From Neonectria sp. B-13 (Eukaryota; Ascomycota; Sordariomycetes; Hypocreales; Nectriaceae): a stretch of 64,000 bases of DNA. This document shows positions 42,016-52,640 of this stretch, in pieces (position 1 is the first letter of the stretch; each line of letters opens with the position of its first letter). The DNA lies in assembly GCA_002682825.1 (NCBI GenBank), contig NOKP01000031.1, positions 310,001 through 374,000 on the forward strand, read 5' to 3'. Under the pieces are notes generated by a model that saw nothing but the letters and a program-made list of their open reading frames with translations, had not been told where the DNA came from and made no database searches. The translations under genes and the position numbers were made by a program.

Positions 42016-42150
42016 AAAGTATAGATGAGTAGTGTAGATATCTATTGGATCCTGAACAAACAAATCCGGGTTCCATTACGCGACTTTGTCGTCATTAATG
42101 ATACGCAGGTGACGGTAACCTTGCTTTGTCTAAGCTCAAACCACGGTCCA

Positions 42151-42537
42151 TCATACAAACGCCGCAGAGGCCAAAAACATGAAGACCAAGAGAACATGGA
42201 CTCCCAGATGCACCAAAGGTCCCCCAAGAGTCTTTCCCAGCTTTCCATCCGTCCCTATACTGTACAGGATGCGGATGCTGGCACGATAAGTCGGCCAGCA
42301 GTGCCAGAATGCAAATGCCAGCGCGGCAAGGCGGGTTGTCTCGTCGACAGCGCGGGTGAGGAAAATCGACGAGATGAGCGTCGTGAAGAGCAGTACTCCG
42401 CCGTAACATTGGAGAATCAGCGACGCAGAAGGGGTGAGGGGGTTGAGCTGTGCGGCTGGCCGAAAGACAAAGGTCAATCCTGCAAGAGCTGCAACGACAT
42501 CGTGGAGTAAGAAGGGCAACTTGGCGTAGTTGATCAT
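42151..42537 (-). CDS. Small four-helix membrane protein, function unknown
   Basis: 128 aa, intronless, on the minus strand converging on the FMN monooxygenase (135 bp between stops). Four hydrophobic segments are visible: HDVVAALAGLTFVF, YGGVLLFTTLISSIFL, LAALAFAFWHCWPTY and LGVHVLLVFMFLASAAFV. It begins MINYAKLPFLLHDVVAALAG, typical of short uncharacterised ascomycete membrane proteins. There is no signal peptide distinct from helix 1. The coding pattern (third-position GC, conserved-looking helices) supports a real gene. Whether it belongs to the flavin cluster is unknown. Confidence 0.75.
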   Translation of the reverse strand: MINYAKLPFLLHDVVAALAGLTFVFRPAAQLNPLTPSASLILQCYGGVLLFTTLISSIFLTRAVDETTRLAALAFAFWHCWPTYRASIRILYSIGTDGKLGKTLGGPLVHLGVHVLLVFMFLASAAFV

Positions 42538-45500
42538 GGTGGTGAGTGTGGTCGTCTGACTAAATGAACGCTTAGAATAATGGTTTGAAAGGTTGAGGCA
42601 ACTGGTACATTAAAGTGAAACTACGCTGGATTAAATAGATTCAATACATGAAGAACTCGTTAGCGAATTTCAATCAACACTCGTCACGCTAGACTGACTG
42701 TAAGAAGATCTGAGGCGCAGCATTGATTTACTTCTTCGGCAGACCATATCGTGCTTATGCGGCGGCAGATAGAGCTGAAACGGGATTAGCGTACACGGCG
42801 AGTCGTTGCTGCTTTAACTTGCACATTAGCTTAGTCAGAGCAAATGATTTAGAGGTGGTTGCCTCTTCCGAAGTGCAGTCATTGGGGACCTTTGTTTTGG
42901 CCCCATATTCTTGTCTGGTTGCCCTCAAGATAATTGTGCCCATGGCTGATAGGGGATCAGTCGAGGTCATGGATAAAATAAACATATAAAATAATTTATT
43001 GATTCTAGTGCTCATGTCCATCACATTCATCTTCACAATTGTCGTCACATCAGTCATTACTTTATTCGTCGGTCCGTGACAAAGTCAGCATCCAGCCTAA
43101 GAAAATGGTTCAAAGCAATTTAAACTACCCTATACGAGTAAACAATTCGTCCTTTGACAAATTCTGATCCAAAGATCACGAAACAGGTATTCTAAATAAA
43201 TAGCCAAGCATAATCAAATTACTTTAGGCTAGAGTAATAGACCCAAGAAAATCAGACAGAAATAATTCTGCTGGCCACTAAAAGAGCGAAGGCATCGCCA
43301 ACATCCCATCATTTGATTTGATATTGGTCAGCAATGCCTCTATTGACTTCCCATCTACGACTTGCTATTACGTACGTAGATTTACGCAGATCGGGAATTT
43401 ATTATTTCCCTAGTATATTAATGCTACAGGCACTCTGCGTCAGCTGCGGGACCCGAGCCAAGCGAAGTGCCTCATAGTCTTTTGGATATCGATCCACCTG
43501 GATTAGCTGTGGAAGGGGTACCTGGTCGATGATCGGGAGAACGGTTGCGGCATTCGTTGACATTCGTTGAGCTGCCGCTGTAGATTCCGCCACCTTCGTA
43601 GGAAGTAGCATTGTCGCATTATCATGTATCACTCTCGTGACAGTGACTGACAGTGCATTCATCCTGGTCGACGGGCTTTCTAATCAGGTTAGCCAATCCC
43701 CACATCATCCAGGAGCCTGTTCGCTCGCGGGGGAAAGTGTAGAACCTCTCTTTCCAATGTAGGTGGGGTCGACACTGTTCCTAGCGTCTATCATAGGAAG
43801 TATGTATTGGCATCAGATCGATCTCTAGGTCTTTGCCAAGAGCTGCTTCAACAACCTGCCTTGTGTAATACCAAAAAGAATTCTTCAAATCACTAGACGC
43901 AATTGCTCGATTGCCAAATCCGCGACAAGGTCGGAATAGTCGGCGTACAATCAAGGCCACATTTTTTACAAACAGCTCAACGGTCAGTCCCGGTTCGTCA
44001 CACCAATCACAATCACATTTCCCTCATTTTGTACTTCAATTGGCAAAGGTCGGAACATTGCAGCAAATAGTGCTGTCGTTAGCTTCAGCGGTAACGCGGA
44101 ATACCTTGCCCTTGACGTTGACAGCTCTTAGCGTTGACTCTCCCACCAAGAACGTACTATGGACTTTGCCTATTATTCTTTAGACATCAAATAGACAGCC
44201 ACTAGCTGGCGATTATCGTACGAGGTTGTCGGGGGACAGCTGAACGGCGGATTAAACGGCCACCTGGCTCCCGGAACTCGCTGACGCGCAGCTTGCCCCG
44301 CATTCTTTAGCTGAATTGGGGCACATCTTTCACGGGTTCCGCCTTATAGGGAATAGAAGCCAGTTGTGGCGCAAGCCACGGCGGGCCGATCCGCGTTCTC
44401 CGTTGGCACCAGGTGACTATTCGTCAACGGACACCGATGGCTTCCGCTATTCCCCCCGGGCTTACATGCCTTGCGAAGAACCTGACTAGGCCTCCAATAC
44501 GGTCGCCGAGGGCGCTTACACACGCAACTCAGCTCCGCCACTGCTGTGCTTCGACGCTTGGGCGTGACATCTATGACCCAACGGGGGGGTTTCCTATCCC
44601 CTTATTGAGAAGAGCCTGTCCTAAAAGGGATACCCAGACCCTCAGGATCCTAGTCCTTTTCTATCCAATTGCATCCTGTGGAACAACCATGGGGCTTCAG
44701 CCGGTGGCCTCGTCACACCAGTAGAATCTACAAGAGGCTGGGATGAGCCACGGAGAGGTGGATCCAGGGCACCATGCGCTGGTAAATGGAGACGACAACC
44801 TCTCAGCGCTGACAATCTACTCTGGCGTATCTGAACTGGGAGCTCAGGGGCAAGGAGGGAGACAGGCATCGGGGACCCGGGTGGTTAGGATCAACGTCTT
44901 GCAACTCTTCTCTAAACCAACAACTTGCATTACCGACAGTCCAGCTGAGAACTCTCATACTTGGCGTCAACTAGGAAACCTCAGGCGAGCTGAAAGCACG
45001 AGATTTACGTCTTCATCCACCCTTGAAACGAGTCAATAACTGGCATCACTTAAAATTCAGCTAAGCTTGTCCGGTTCTGGGAGCTTGGCGTCAAGTACGG
45101 CACCCCAGGTGAGCTGAAATTTCATGATCTGCATCGTGTCCAGCCTCTTCAAACGATTCAAGGAAATGACTCAACGACTTCCAGCTCCCAGGGCTTAGCT
45201 GAACGTCTGACTTTGGGACCTCGGCGTCAACTAGAAGATCCCCTGGTGAGCTGAAGGAGGGAATCTACGTCACCGTCAGGCTCTAGAAACCATACAGTGA
45301 CTTTTCAGCGCTGATAGTTCATCGGGCTTGTCTGAATTCGGGGGGAGGTGGTCCACAGAAGACTCGTCAACGTCAATAGACTTGATGCAAGATGCGGCTG
45401 GTTGGCTAAGAGGTTCTAGGGCGATGATGGCGGCTAGAGGTGGACAGCTGAACGTGGTGAACGTGATTGTCAACGCCTCCAGAAGATGAAGAGGACGAGA

Positions 45501-45647
45501 AATCAACTATATAAACCCTCAAGGCTTCCCTCCAAACAGAAAGAACATCAGCACCAGCATCAGCACCAGCACCATCATCACTGCACTCAACACCAACAAC
45601 TACTCTCCACAATCTTCTCCCTCAATCCAAACTTTCAATCATCAAAA
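42538..45647. other. 3.1-kb intergenic region with an AT-rich part and a tandem repeat
   Basis: No protein gene supported. 42960-43440 is AT-rich with few CG. 43440-43680 carries a minus-strand frame of 86 codons without family match. 44340-44740 is GC-rich but non-coding in appearance. 44803-45346 is a diverged tandem repeat (separate entry). 45480-45647 is the leader of the next gene with a CATCAGCACCAG-type microsatellite at about 45546-45590. Confidence 0.5.
44803..45346 (+). repeat. Diverged tandem repeat, period about 124-136 bp, 3-4 copies
   Basis: The word T(T/C)GGCGTCAA recurs at 44961, 45085 and 45221 (spacings 124 and 136). Each time it is followed about 25 bp later by GTGAGCTGAA or GCGAGCTGAA, then CTTCA-type and TCAGC(T/G)-type words, and a closing CTGAA-x-TGGGAG/GGGGG word. 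The word TCAGCGCTGA with GTCTGAA or GTATCTGAA marks the outer ends (44803 and 45305). Sequence between shared words differs by substitutions and small indels. It lies 300 bp upstream of the gene at 45648. Confidence 0.7.
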
Positions 45648-46333
45648 ATGGCTTCTCCCATGGTCCTTTCTCACCAGCAGGCTCCCTCCATCAACATGGA
45701 CACCTCCGGCGACAGCCAGCTGATCAACGCCCTTGCCAAGTTTGTCACCACCGGCCCCGGCGCCCGCCACGCTACCCAGGGTGAGCTTCAGGAGATGATC
45801 GCTGCAGCCATCTCCAAGCCTGGCGGCCGTGCTCACCTGGAGACGCTGTGCCACTGCGATGACGATCACCCTGAGCGCACCGTCTGGCAGAACAAGGCCA
45901 CTGCTACTGGCAGCATCACTCTGAACAAGACTGGCCTTTCACTGAGCCTCAAGGTCCCTAGCCTCGACGTTGACTTTTCTGGTGATGGAGTTGGTTTCTT
46001 CCGCCCTTTCTCTGGCCCCCTGAACAAGTAAGTCTGCCTCGACGCCGCCTGCGGGATAACATGAATACTAACGATCGTCTGTTCTCTAGCGGCACCATCT
46101 GGTACAACGGCATGGATAACCTCCAGCCCGGCCCTGCCGACTACAAGCTGCATGTTGACAACGTCAGAGAACTCCCAATCCACTCTGCAAAAGTTAGTGT
46201 TGCTAACTCAGCGCAGCTCACTCTTCATCTGGACATTTACCGCAACCAGGTCTTCGTCGCCAGCTTCACGTCCGGCCCGATTGCCTTCGTCTTGGCTCCT
46301 GGAGTCCTGGAAGGCAGCGGCAACTTCGCTTAG
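45648..46333 (+). CDS. Unknown 207-aa protein, beta-rich C-terminal half
   Basis: 207 aa, two exons: 45648-46027 and 46090-46333 (donor GTAAGT; the join restores PLN-NGTIWYNG). The ATG has AAAA before it, and the leader is A/C-rich as in highly expressed fungal genes. No signal peptide. The N-terminal half is polar and helical (SQLINALAKFVTT, QGELQEMIAAAISK) with CHCDDDHPER. The C-terminal half is strand-rich: ATATGSITLNKTGLSLSLKV, GVGFFRPFSGP, GTIWYNGMDNL, SAQLTLHLDIYRNQVFVASF, APGVLEGSGNF. The final pattern (WxG..., then VFVASFxSGP, then GxGxxxGSGxF) vaguely recalls the eight-stranded barrel of Vap-type proteins, but I cannot confirm homology. I do not assign a function. Confidence 0.8.
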
Positions 46334-47390
46334 ATGGACGAGCATCAAACATATCTAGCTTCATCGACATATGGAACTACGAGGGGGTGCGGATGAGAGA
46401 AGTGGCAATTGCGAGTTGGATGTGTTGGGTCGATTTTGTTTGTGCTAGCTGGCTAGCTTACCCTCGTTAATGCGATAACTGTTCCCGGGAATTGACTCTC
46501 ATGTGATGCTTTATTGTTCTTGTTGACTATTTCCAGACACGGCTTTCACTAACACGGTCTACTAATGTTCAATGGATATGGGGGAAAATTCAAGCAGGTT
46601 CATTAGGAGTAAGGTGTTAGGTCTATGGGCAACATCCTAACCATTAGACTAAGTGAGGATGCATGAAAGGACTAACAATTGGACACAGCCTAAAGCAAAG
46701 CGACAACTCATAGGGAAATTCAAACAGGCTCATGGAATTTGGTGTACATTCTGACTTAGTACCTGTGCCTGCCAATTAGATGAATGGGCGATGGTAGTAA
46801 ATCCAAAATCTAGCCAAGTATTTGTCACATAATGCGCCTCCATAGGCTCAGCCTATTTCGCAGACTATTTACCTGGATACATTTTGCGTTCGAGCAGCGC
46901 AGACGTAAAGCGGCGAGGGACTTTTTGTGGCGAGGGCAGATCTGCGCAATGTGGCAGTGTAATCGCAGCGGCACATTGCGCCGAACGAGGTTAGTGTGAG
47001 GGTCCAGGTCCAGGCAGCGAAATTGCCTCTTGGAAATATCAAGTAAATAACATCAGGACAATCCTTGGATATTCGCAAGAACCCTAGGTCGTGTATGCAG
47101 CTGTCGATACGGGCGCATTTATTTACCGGTTCGAGTTGGAGAAATCGTGAGGTGGCGTCTGAGCCGCAGATCCAACGTCAGCTTGGCCGTCGAAGCGTGT
47201 TTGCAGATGTATTGCGAACCCACCACCTTGCGTCACTTATGGATTGGCTATGATATTCTGTAGGAAGGTCTATGGGTCTAACGTTATTCCAGTCATGGAA
47301 TTTATGCTATAAAGCCTGATCCCGTCATGTTGACAAAGTGCAATTCTCATTTGAAGAAAGAGACAGCTGCAATCTTTCCAAGCACTTCTC
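46334..47390. other. 1.06-kb intergenic stretch
   Basis: No gene recognised. Several short imperfect words repeat (CAAGCAGGTTCAT / CAAACAGGCTCAT near 46590 and 46720). Short open frames on the minus strand lack family text. Confidence 0.45.
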
Positions 47391-48316
47391 ATGGCGCCCT
47401 TGTTTCCCAGAAAGCATCTGTTCGAGATTGATGACCAGCTATGGTACGTGCGATCACCCATACTCTATGCCCTTTCCTCATTGTTTAGTGCATACTGAAC
47501 GTGAAACTTAGGTTTCCATCCCTCCTGCGCAACTTGATTCAGAACACCCTCGCCCAGACATGGTGCCTTCAGCTTCCTCTACAGAGTCGATCACCCGCAG
47601 AGCACGCAGCGTCAACTCTCATCCGAGAATTGGGTGACTCGCTGCCGTCCTACACATTCGTAGATTTCTGCGCGGGCGCTGGAGGACCAATCCCATACAT
47701 CGAAAGATATGTCAACGACAAACTCAGCAAGAAACGCCTGGACAATGTCGATTTCATCTTGACAGACCTCCATCCGAACGTCAGTGCCTGGGACCGAATT
47801 TCACGTTGCCACCCACACATTACATATCATAGCGAGAGTGTGGATGCAGCCAACGCACCGGAACATCTTGTCACGTCGAAAGATAAGAAAGCAATGTTTC
47901 GACTATTCAACTTGGCGTTCCATCATTTCGACGATCCTTTGGCAAGAAGCATATTGAAGAATACAGTCGAGACCAGCGATGGTTTAGCCATTTTCGAGCT
48001 TCAAGACCGTACCATCGCGAGCTTCATCGCAGACCTTCTTCTCCCAATCGGGGTCATGCTTGCCGCACCGTTTTACGCTTGGAAATGGCGACTACCCTCG
48101 CTACTCCTATTTACGTGGCTTGTGCCTATTCTTCCGATAGTTATGGTGTGGGACGGCATTGTGTCGTCGCTACGAACACGGGAGCCTAATGAGGTGGAGG
48201 CACTTCTGCGAAGTTGCGGTGCTGATACAAGTGGATGGGAAGTTACGAGTGGAAGCGAACAATTTCTCTGGCCTTGTGGCTATTTAAATTGGATTGTGTG
48301 CAAACCAAGGGGATAG
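47391..48316 (+). CDS. SAM-methyltransferase-like protein with C-terminal membrane segment
   Basis: 285 aa, two exons: 47391-47443 and 47512-48316. The short first exon (MAPLFPRKHLFEIDDQL) joins in frame to WFPSLLRNLIQNTLAQTW. The class I methyltransferase core is visible: motif I TFVDFCAGAGGPIPYIE (about 67-82), an acidic strand-end FILTDLHPN, and a post-motif-III segment MFRLFNLAFHHFDDPLAR. After the catalytic half comes a long hydrophobic stretch, IASFIADLLLPIGVMLAAP and LPSLLLFTWLVPILPIVMV, i.e. two or three membrane helices, then a short tail (EQFLWPCGYLNWIVCKP). This architecture is seen in uncharacterised ascomycete proteins. The methyl acceptor is unknown, possibly a lipid given the membrane part (inference). 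Confidence 0.85.
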
Positions 48317-48589
48317 CTATGAGTGTTATTGGAGAACTATATCTAGGCCGTGTGCTTTTGCGTCCTGACGGTAATCAATTAATGACGTCTGATTCGCCTT
48401 GATCACAAGAAACGGTACTCCAAGTAAGCAGCCCGTGTAATAATCCAAGTCGGTAATTGTCATTCTGGTATAATTATGATTTTACAGTCTTGTATCCTGC
48501 CATCTTCTCCTATCCTCCAAGAGCAAAGTATACTCCGGACCATATTACAATCTTAGACATCTCCAACATCACATCTCATGACCTTCCAG
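48317..48589. other. Convergent 3' spacer
   Basis: 273 bp, AT-rich, between convergent stops. Nothing recognised. Confidence 0.4.
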
Positions 48590-49571
48590 CTAGTCCTTTT
48601 CCACCAGAAACTTGATAAGTCCCTTTTGCAGACCACACGGCGCCGCACTCCCGTGGTCCTCGCCCTCAAACTCCCACTTGGCAACACTCCGCAGGCTCGG
48701 ACAGCCTTGCAGGCGCGCCACCATGGCGAGCCCATAGGTAATCATTTTCTTGTCGCCCGCGACGCGCGTCTTGAACTGGAACTGCTCCTCCGACTCCGAC
48801 GCCCGCTTGACCGGCTTCTCCTCGCGGGAGCCCCAGGTGAGGAGCAGCCGCGGCGCCGGGGTCACGGGGTCGGCGTCGCGCTTGCGGAACTCGTCCTCCT
48901 GCCATTTGACGATGGACTTGTGGTTGAACCAGATCGACGGGCTGGCCGCGATGAAGGTCTCAAAGAGCGTTGGTCGGGTGAAGAGCGCGTTCAGCGTGAA
49001 GACGCCGCCGTAGGAGTGACCGAACAGCGCCTTGTTGCGCATCGGAGCATCCGGAAACAGGGTTCGTTCAACGAAGGGCATGATGTCATGCTCGATGACG
49101 TCCAGAAAGTCCGACGCGCCACCATAAAGCTCGCCAGACTTGGGCTTCCCATGTCGCCCGTACACGACATCATACTGTCCATCCTTGGATGGCGGAGTGA
49201 GATCTCCTTCTCGTCGGATATCGTAGACACATTCCGTGTTGTGGTAGCCAATCGCTACGACGACGGTCCTGCTGTTCTCCGTGAACTCGAGACGTCGAGA
49301 GATATCGGCAGTTGTGAAGAAGTAGGCATTGCCATCCACAACATAGCTGTGCACGAGGCCATCGCGGTCAGCTACTGCGCCGCCTCTCAGATGAGGCCTT
49401 TACTCACATGGTGGAGACGGGAGGATCGTCTTTTGGCGGCACGCGGTCTTCATTCCAGCAAAGAGGCCAGGCCACCTGGACCAGGTAGTCGCCTCTCCGG
49501 GTGCGCGCCGTGTACTGGCACGAGTGCGGGATCTGCGCCGTCTCGAGCAGGATCTCCTTTAGTTGCGTCAT
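48590..49571 (-). CDS. Siderophore esterase-type alpha/beta hydrolase (IroE/BesA-like)
   Basis: 306 aa, two exons: 49408-49571 and 48590-49346. The intron donor is GTGAGT. The acceptor CACAG at 49347-49351 was chosen because it alone keeps phase (PVST-IYVVDGNAYFF). The protein is a cytosolic esterase with the nucleophile elbow ALFGHSYGGVF (Ser166), the oxyanion/first strand region VVVAIGYHN, and the C-terminal catalytic His in GEDHGSA (H286). The text YVVDGNAYF, GGASDFLDVIEHDIMPFVE and AASPSIWF is diagnostic of the putative-esterase/IroE-BesA group. In fungi relatives such as EstB/SidJ hydrolyse ferri-TAFC or fusarinine ester bonds to free iron. Gene context: an exact ATCTGATAA (SreA-type) site lies 222 bp upstream. 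Confidence 0.93.
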
Positions 49572-49918
49572 GGTTGGGGAGGAATAAATGAGGGTTCACG
49601 AGACTGTCAGCCGTGCGTGGCTAGCGAGATTTATTGCTGCACGAGTTCCTGCGTGGGACTGGGATGTCCTGTTAACGCCCCGTAATCTTTGCATGGCACC
49701 ACTAACGGCGAAGGACACATGCTTAACAAGGATTTTTGGCGGGCAGCCTTACCCGATGGAGGCATTTTGACGCGTGTAGAATTTGTGATTGCATCTGATA
49801 AGATTAGATGCGTCACCAGAACCCGCCAGAGTGGAACTGTTAACAAGCGAGGATCCAAGGATTTACGAATGAAGTGCCTTGAAACCACTATTTGAGACAT
49901 CTTGACTATTGAAGCATC
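49572..49918. promoter_or_regulatory. Promoter of the siderophore esterase gene
   Basis: 347 bp between the esterase start (minus strand) and the stop of the Zn2Cys6 regulator. It contains one iron-type GATA site at 49793-49801. No gene. Confidence 0.5.
49793..49801 (+). promoter_or_regulatory. Candidate SreA GATA site (ATCTGATAA)
   Basis: Exact match to ATCWGATAA, the extended GATA site of the fungal iron repressor SreA, 222 bp upstream of the siderophore esterase start. Binding is inferred from sequence only; a 9-bp match can occur by chance, but the gene's function makes it meaningful. Confidence 0.55.
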
Positions 49919-51876
49919 TCACCCAGAAAGCATCTCCGAGATCAGCCCCTGCAGCTCATCATCAGCCTCAGCAGCGCCCATCCCACACACGCGTCCCCCC
50001 GTCGCAGACGTGCGAATGCTCGTCAGGCTGGCGTAGTCCTGGAAATTCACCACCTCGACGGGAAGCTTCGTCGCTAGGTTGCTTGCATCTCCACCAGCTT
50101 CCATCAGCGCAACCACGCGCCCGCTCGTGGCCTCAAACTCGGTGGCCAGCGTCTTGCCGTCTTCCCAGCGCTCGCTGAGCGCCCGGAGAATGAATGTCAC
50201 GTCTTGGATCGCCATCCAGAGATCGACCGGCCGGATGCCGGGCGTTTCGGAGGCCGGAGCCTCGCGGAGTCTCCAGTAGCTGTATAGTATCGCCAAGCCT
50301 GTCCAGTAGACCTTTTCCGAGGCGATTTGAACGTAGAATATCGAGTTGGACTCGACGAGCTGTCGGTACAAAGCCGTGAATCCAAGCGCTGATTCCCAAA
50401 GCTCGGCCAACTCGTCGCGGCCTCGCTCTGGGATCCGGCGACACGGCCGGAGTAGAAGGATCTTGCCCATGAGCCATTCACTGTCGACCAGTGTTTGACT
50501 GTGCAGAGGCGAGTTCTCCTCTCGCCAGGCCTTCAATTTACCTCTCAATTCTGTCACGACATCTTCGTTGTCGCCATTGTTCGGGTTTGGTATGCTATTC
50601 AGACGGTCGTATATGAGAGACTGGATCTGAAGCACGCGGTAGCGCTGCAAATATCCCTCGACCTCAATTTCAGTCGCGCTCGACTCGATTTTAAATGTCG
50701 GCAAGCGAGCGTTGATGACAGCATCGGCAATCTCAGTAGGTCGGCCGCAGCCAAGGCTCATGGACCGATCAAACGAGTACATGCTCCACCAAAGCCGACG
50801 ACGAGTTTCCAGGAGACTCGGACTGACTGACTCCGAAGGATCTTGGTGCAGGCCGAGATCGACGCAGTTTCGCATGCCGACGCCAATGAGATACCAAGCA
50901 TCGAGGATAGATGGGTTCAGAGTAGCAAACTGGATGAGAAACAGGATAGACTGAACGCCTCCGATCGTGTTTGGCAGTATCGCAGCTTCGCGAAACATCA
51001 TGGCCGCATGGAACAGCCGCTTAGCCGGGTCCGCGGTGCTCCGAGACAGGCTTGACGTGGAGATGGCAAGGACAAGAAGCACTGTGAAGAAGCTGGTTCC
51101 TTGGCTGAGTCGGACTCTGCTGATTTCTGGCATTTCCTGGAGTAGTCCATTTGCTGCCTCGTATGTCGGTGAATGCATCGCACCGCCCGCCAAAGGAACA
51201 GACGCCGTCGTGTAGACGTGGTTGAACTGAGCCCAGAACCCTTGGATCGAGAAGAACGGCAGCCGCGGATATATATGCGCGATGTAGTGCTGCACCAGCT
51301 TCAGAGCCGTGTTCTGCTTGGGCAAGAAGTCGCCGGGATTGCACGGCAGCTCCAGACTTGAGAGGGACGAAAGCGGGCTCTTGCTTGCGGCAGCGAGCAC
51401 CACCGTCGACAGCGACGGGCCGTCGAACGACGAAGCGTAGGACGAGGCCAAGATGGGCAGCGCGCCGATTTCCGCGATCAGGTTGTCGATCATGGACGTC
51501 TGGCGGCCCTGGTCGTCGGGTGCGTCGCAGCCGGGAGGAGACAACGACGAGGATCCGTTCCGGCGGCGATGAAGCTCGGCTTGAAGCCGCTTGATCTTGC
51601 CCTGCAGGTGGGTGGTGTAATCACGGCCATGGGAGGACTTTGACGTGAGGGAGCAAGTTGATCCTCGACCAAACTTGGCGCAGCCACCGCAGATGGGCGC
51701 GGTCCCGTCGCACTATTTGGGGAAATCGTCAGTTACCAGTAGATCTTAAGTACGAGGGTGTTGTTCACCTTGATCTTGCGCGCCTTGCAAAAGGAGCACG
51801 CTGAGAAGACCTGCGAGATCCTCAGAGTAGCATCACGGCGGCGACGGCCTTCCAGGGGAGTCGGTGCTTGGCTCAT
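49919..51876 (-). CDS. Zn2Cys6 fungal-specific transcription factor, divergent from FAD oxidoreductase
   Basis: 633 aa, two exons: 51769-51876 and 49919-51712. The intron splits the zinc cluster, and the join gives CSFCKARKIKCDGTAPICGG followed by CAKFGRGSTC. Cysteines are at 27, 30, 37, 44, 47 and 56; the last spacing is eight, slightly long. A basic linker and helix follow (HLQGKIKRLQAELHRRR). The fungal_trans middle domain is evident: LPKQNTALKLVQHYIAHIYP, FFTVLLVLAIS, AWYLIGVGMRNCVDLGLHQ and ETRRRLWWSMYSFDRSMS, as in the PF04082 family. It ends near DDELQGLISEMLSG. It is divergent from the FAD oxidoreductase gene with 764 bp between, containing a CGG-N7-CCG site, so it is the natural candidate regulator (inference). 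Confidence 0.92.
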
Positions 51877-52640
51877 CTCTAGGTTGATTTGAGACAATCT
51901 TTAGAGTTTCTAAAGCAGTAGAGTCTGTTGCGACGTAGAAGTCCTCATCCTTCACCCTGGTGTTGAGGCGAAATACTCCGCACCAGGTGATTTCTTCCCC
52001 GCAGGCATTGATTCTCTAGCCCCAGCACAACGCTTAATGGTAGATAAAGCAATGAAGCTGTCTTCTCCGGAGCACTCAAGAAACGATTGGCGTAGCATGT
52101 ATAGAGTCGGATGAAATAACGGAAATCCAATACATTTTCGTATCGCCCGCCAGATGAAGGTGGCCGGCCTTGCTCCGAACTCGAACCCCAAGACCGAGGC
52201 AAAGACCTGTACGTGTGGATCTCCCCCGCAACTTCAGCTGATCATCTGCCCTAATATCGACTGAGGCTTGTCCGCTCGGGCGGCTTTTTGCCGCGATTCA
52301 CAGTGGATCTACACGAATACACTCGCTTGGTCTTGTTCCTGGTCGTTGTCCCGATGCGGGGAGAGACGGAACCGCCGACGACACACGGCACGGCGACAAC
52401 ACAACTCCGTCGGGTGTTCCGTGACATGGCTGTCTACGCTCACTCAAGCATCTCATCACATCGCATCGCTCGTGTCGTGAAATCGGGCCCTCGAGCCGGT
52501 GATGATTTGCCACTGCGCCTCCACTCGCAACATGCAGACGCAAGAGAGAAGCACATATATCAGGCATACTCATTCCCAGCCCAACATGTTCGACTCCAAC
52601 CGTAGCATATCTCCATCTTCACCAAGTCCTACGTCTCATC
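51877..52640. promoter_or_regulatory. Divergent promoter: regulator and FAD oxidoreductase
   Basis: 764 bp without a gene. It contains CGGCTTTTTGCCG (52281-52293), an inverted CGG triplet pair spaced by 7. Confidence 0.5.
52281..52293. promoter_or_regulatory. CGG-N7-CCG inverted triplet (possible Zn2Cys6 site)
   Basis: CGG CTTTTTG CCG in the promoter shared by a Zn2Cys6 regulator and an oxidoreductase. Such inverted CGG triplets are the standard half-sites of Zn2Cys6 dimers. The spacing is characteristic of each factor and is not assigned here. Confidence 0.5.

Noticed and set aside
48578..49591. 337-codon plus-strand frame opposite the siderophore esterase
   Set aside because: Shadow frame; the minus strand carries the GHSYGG hydrolase.
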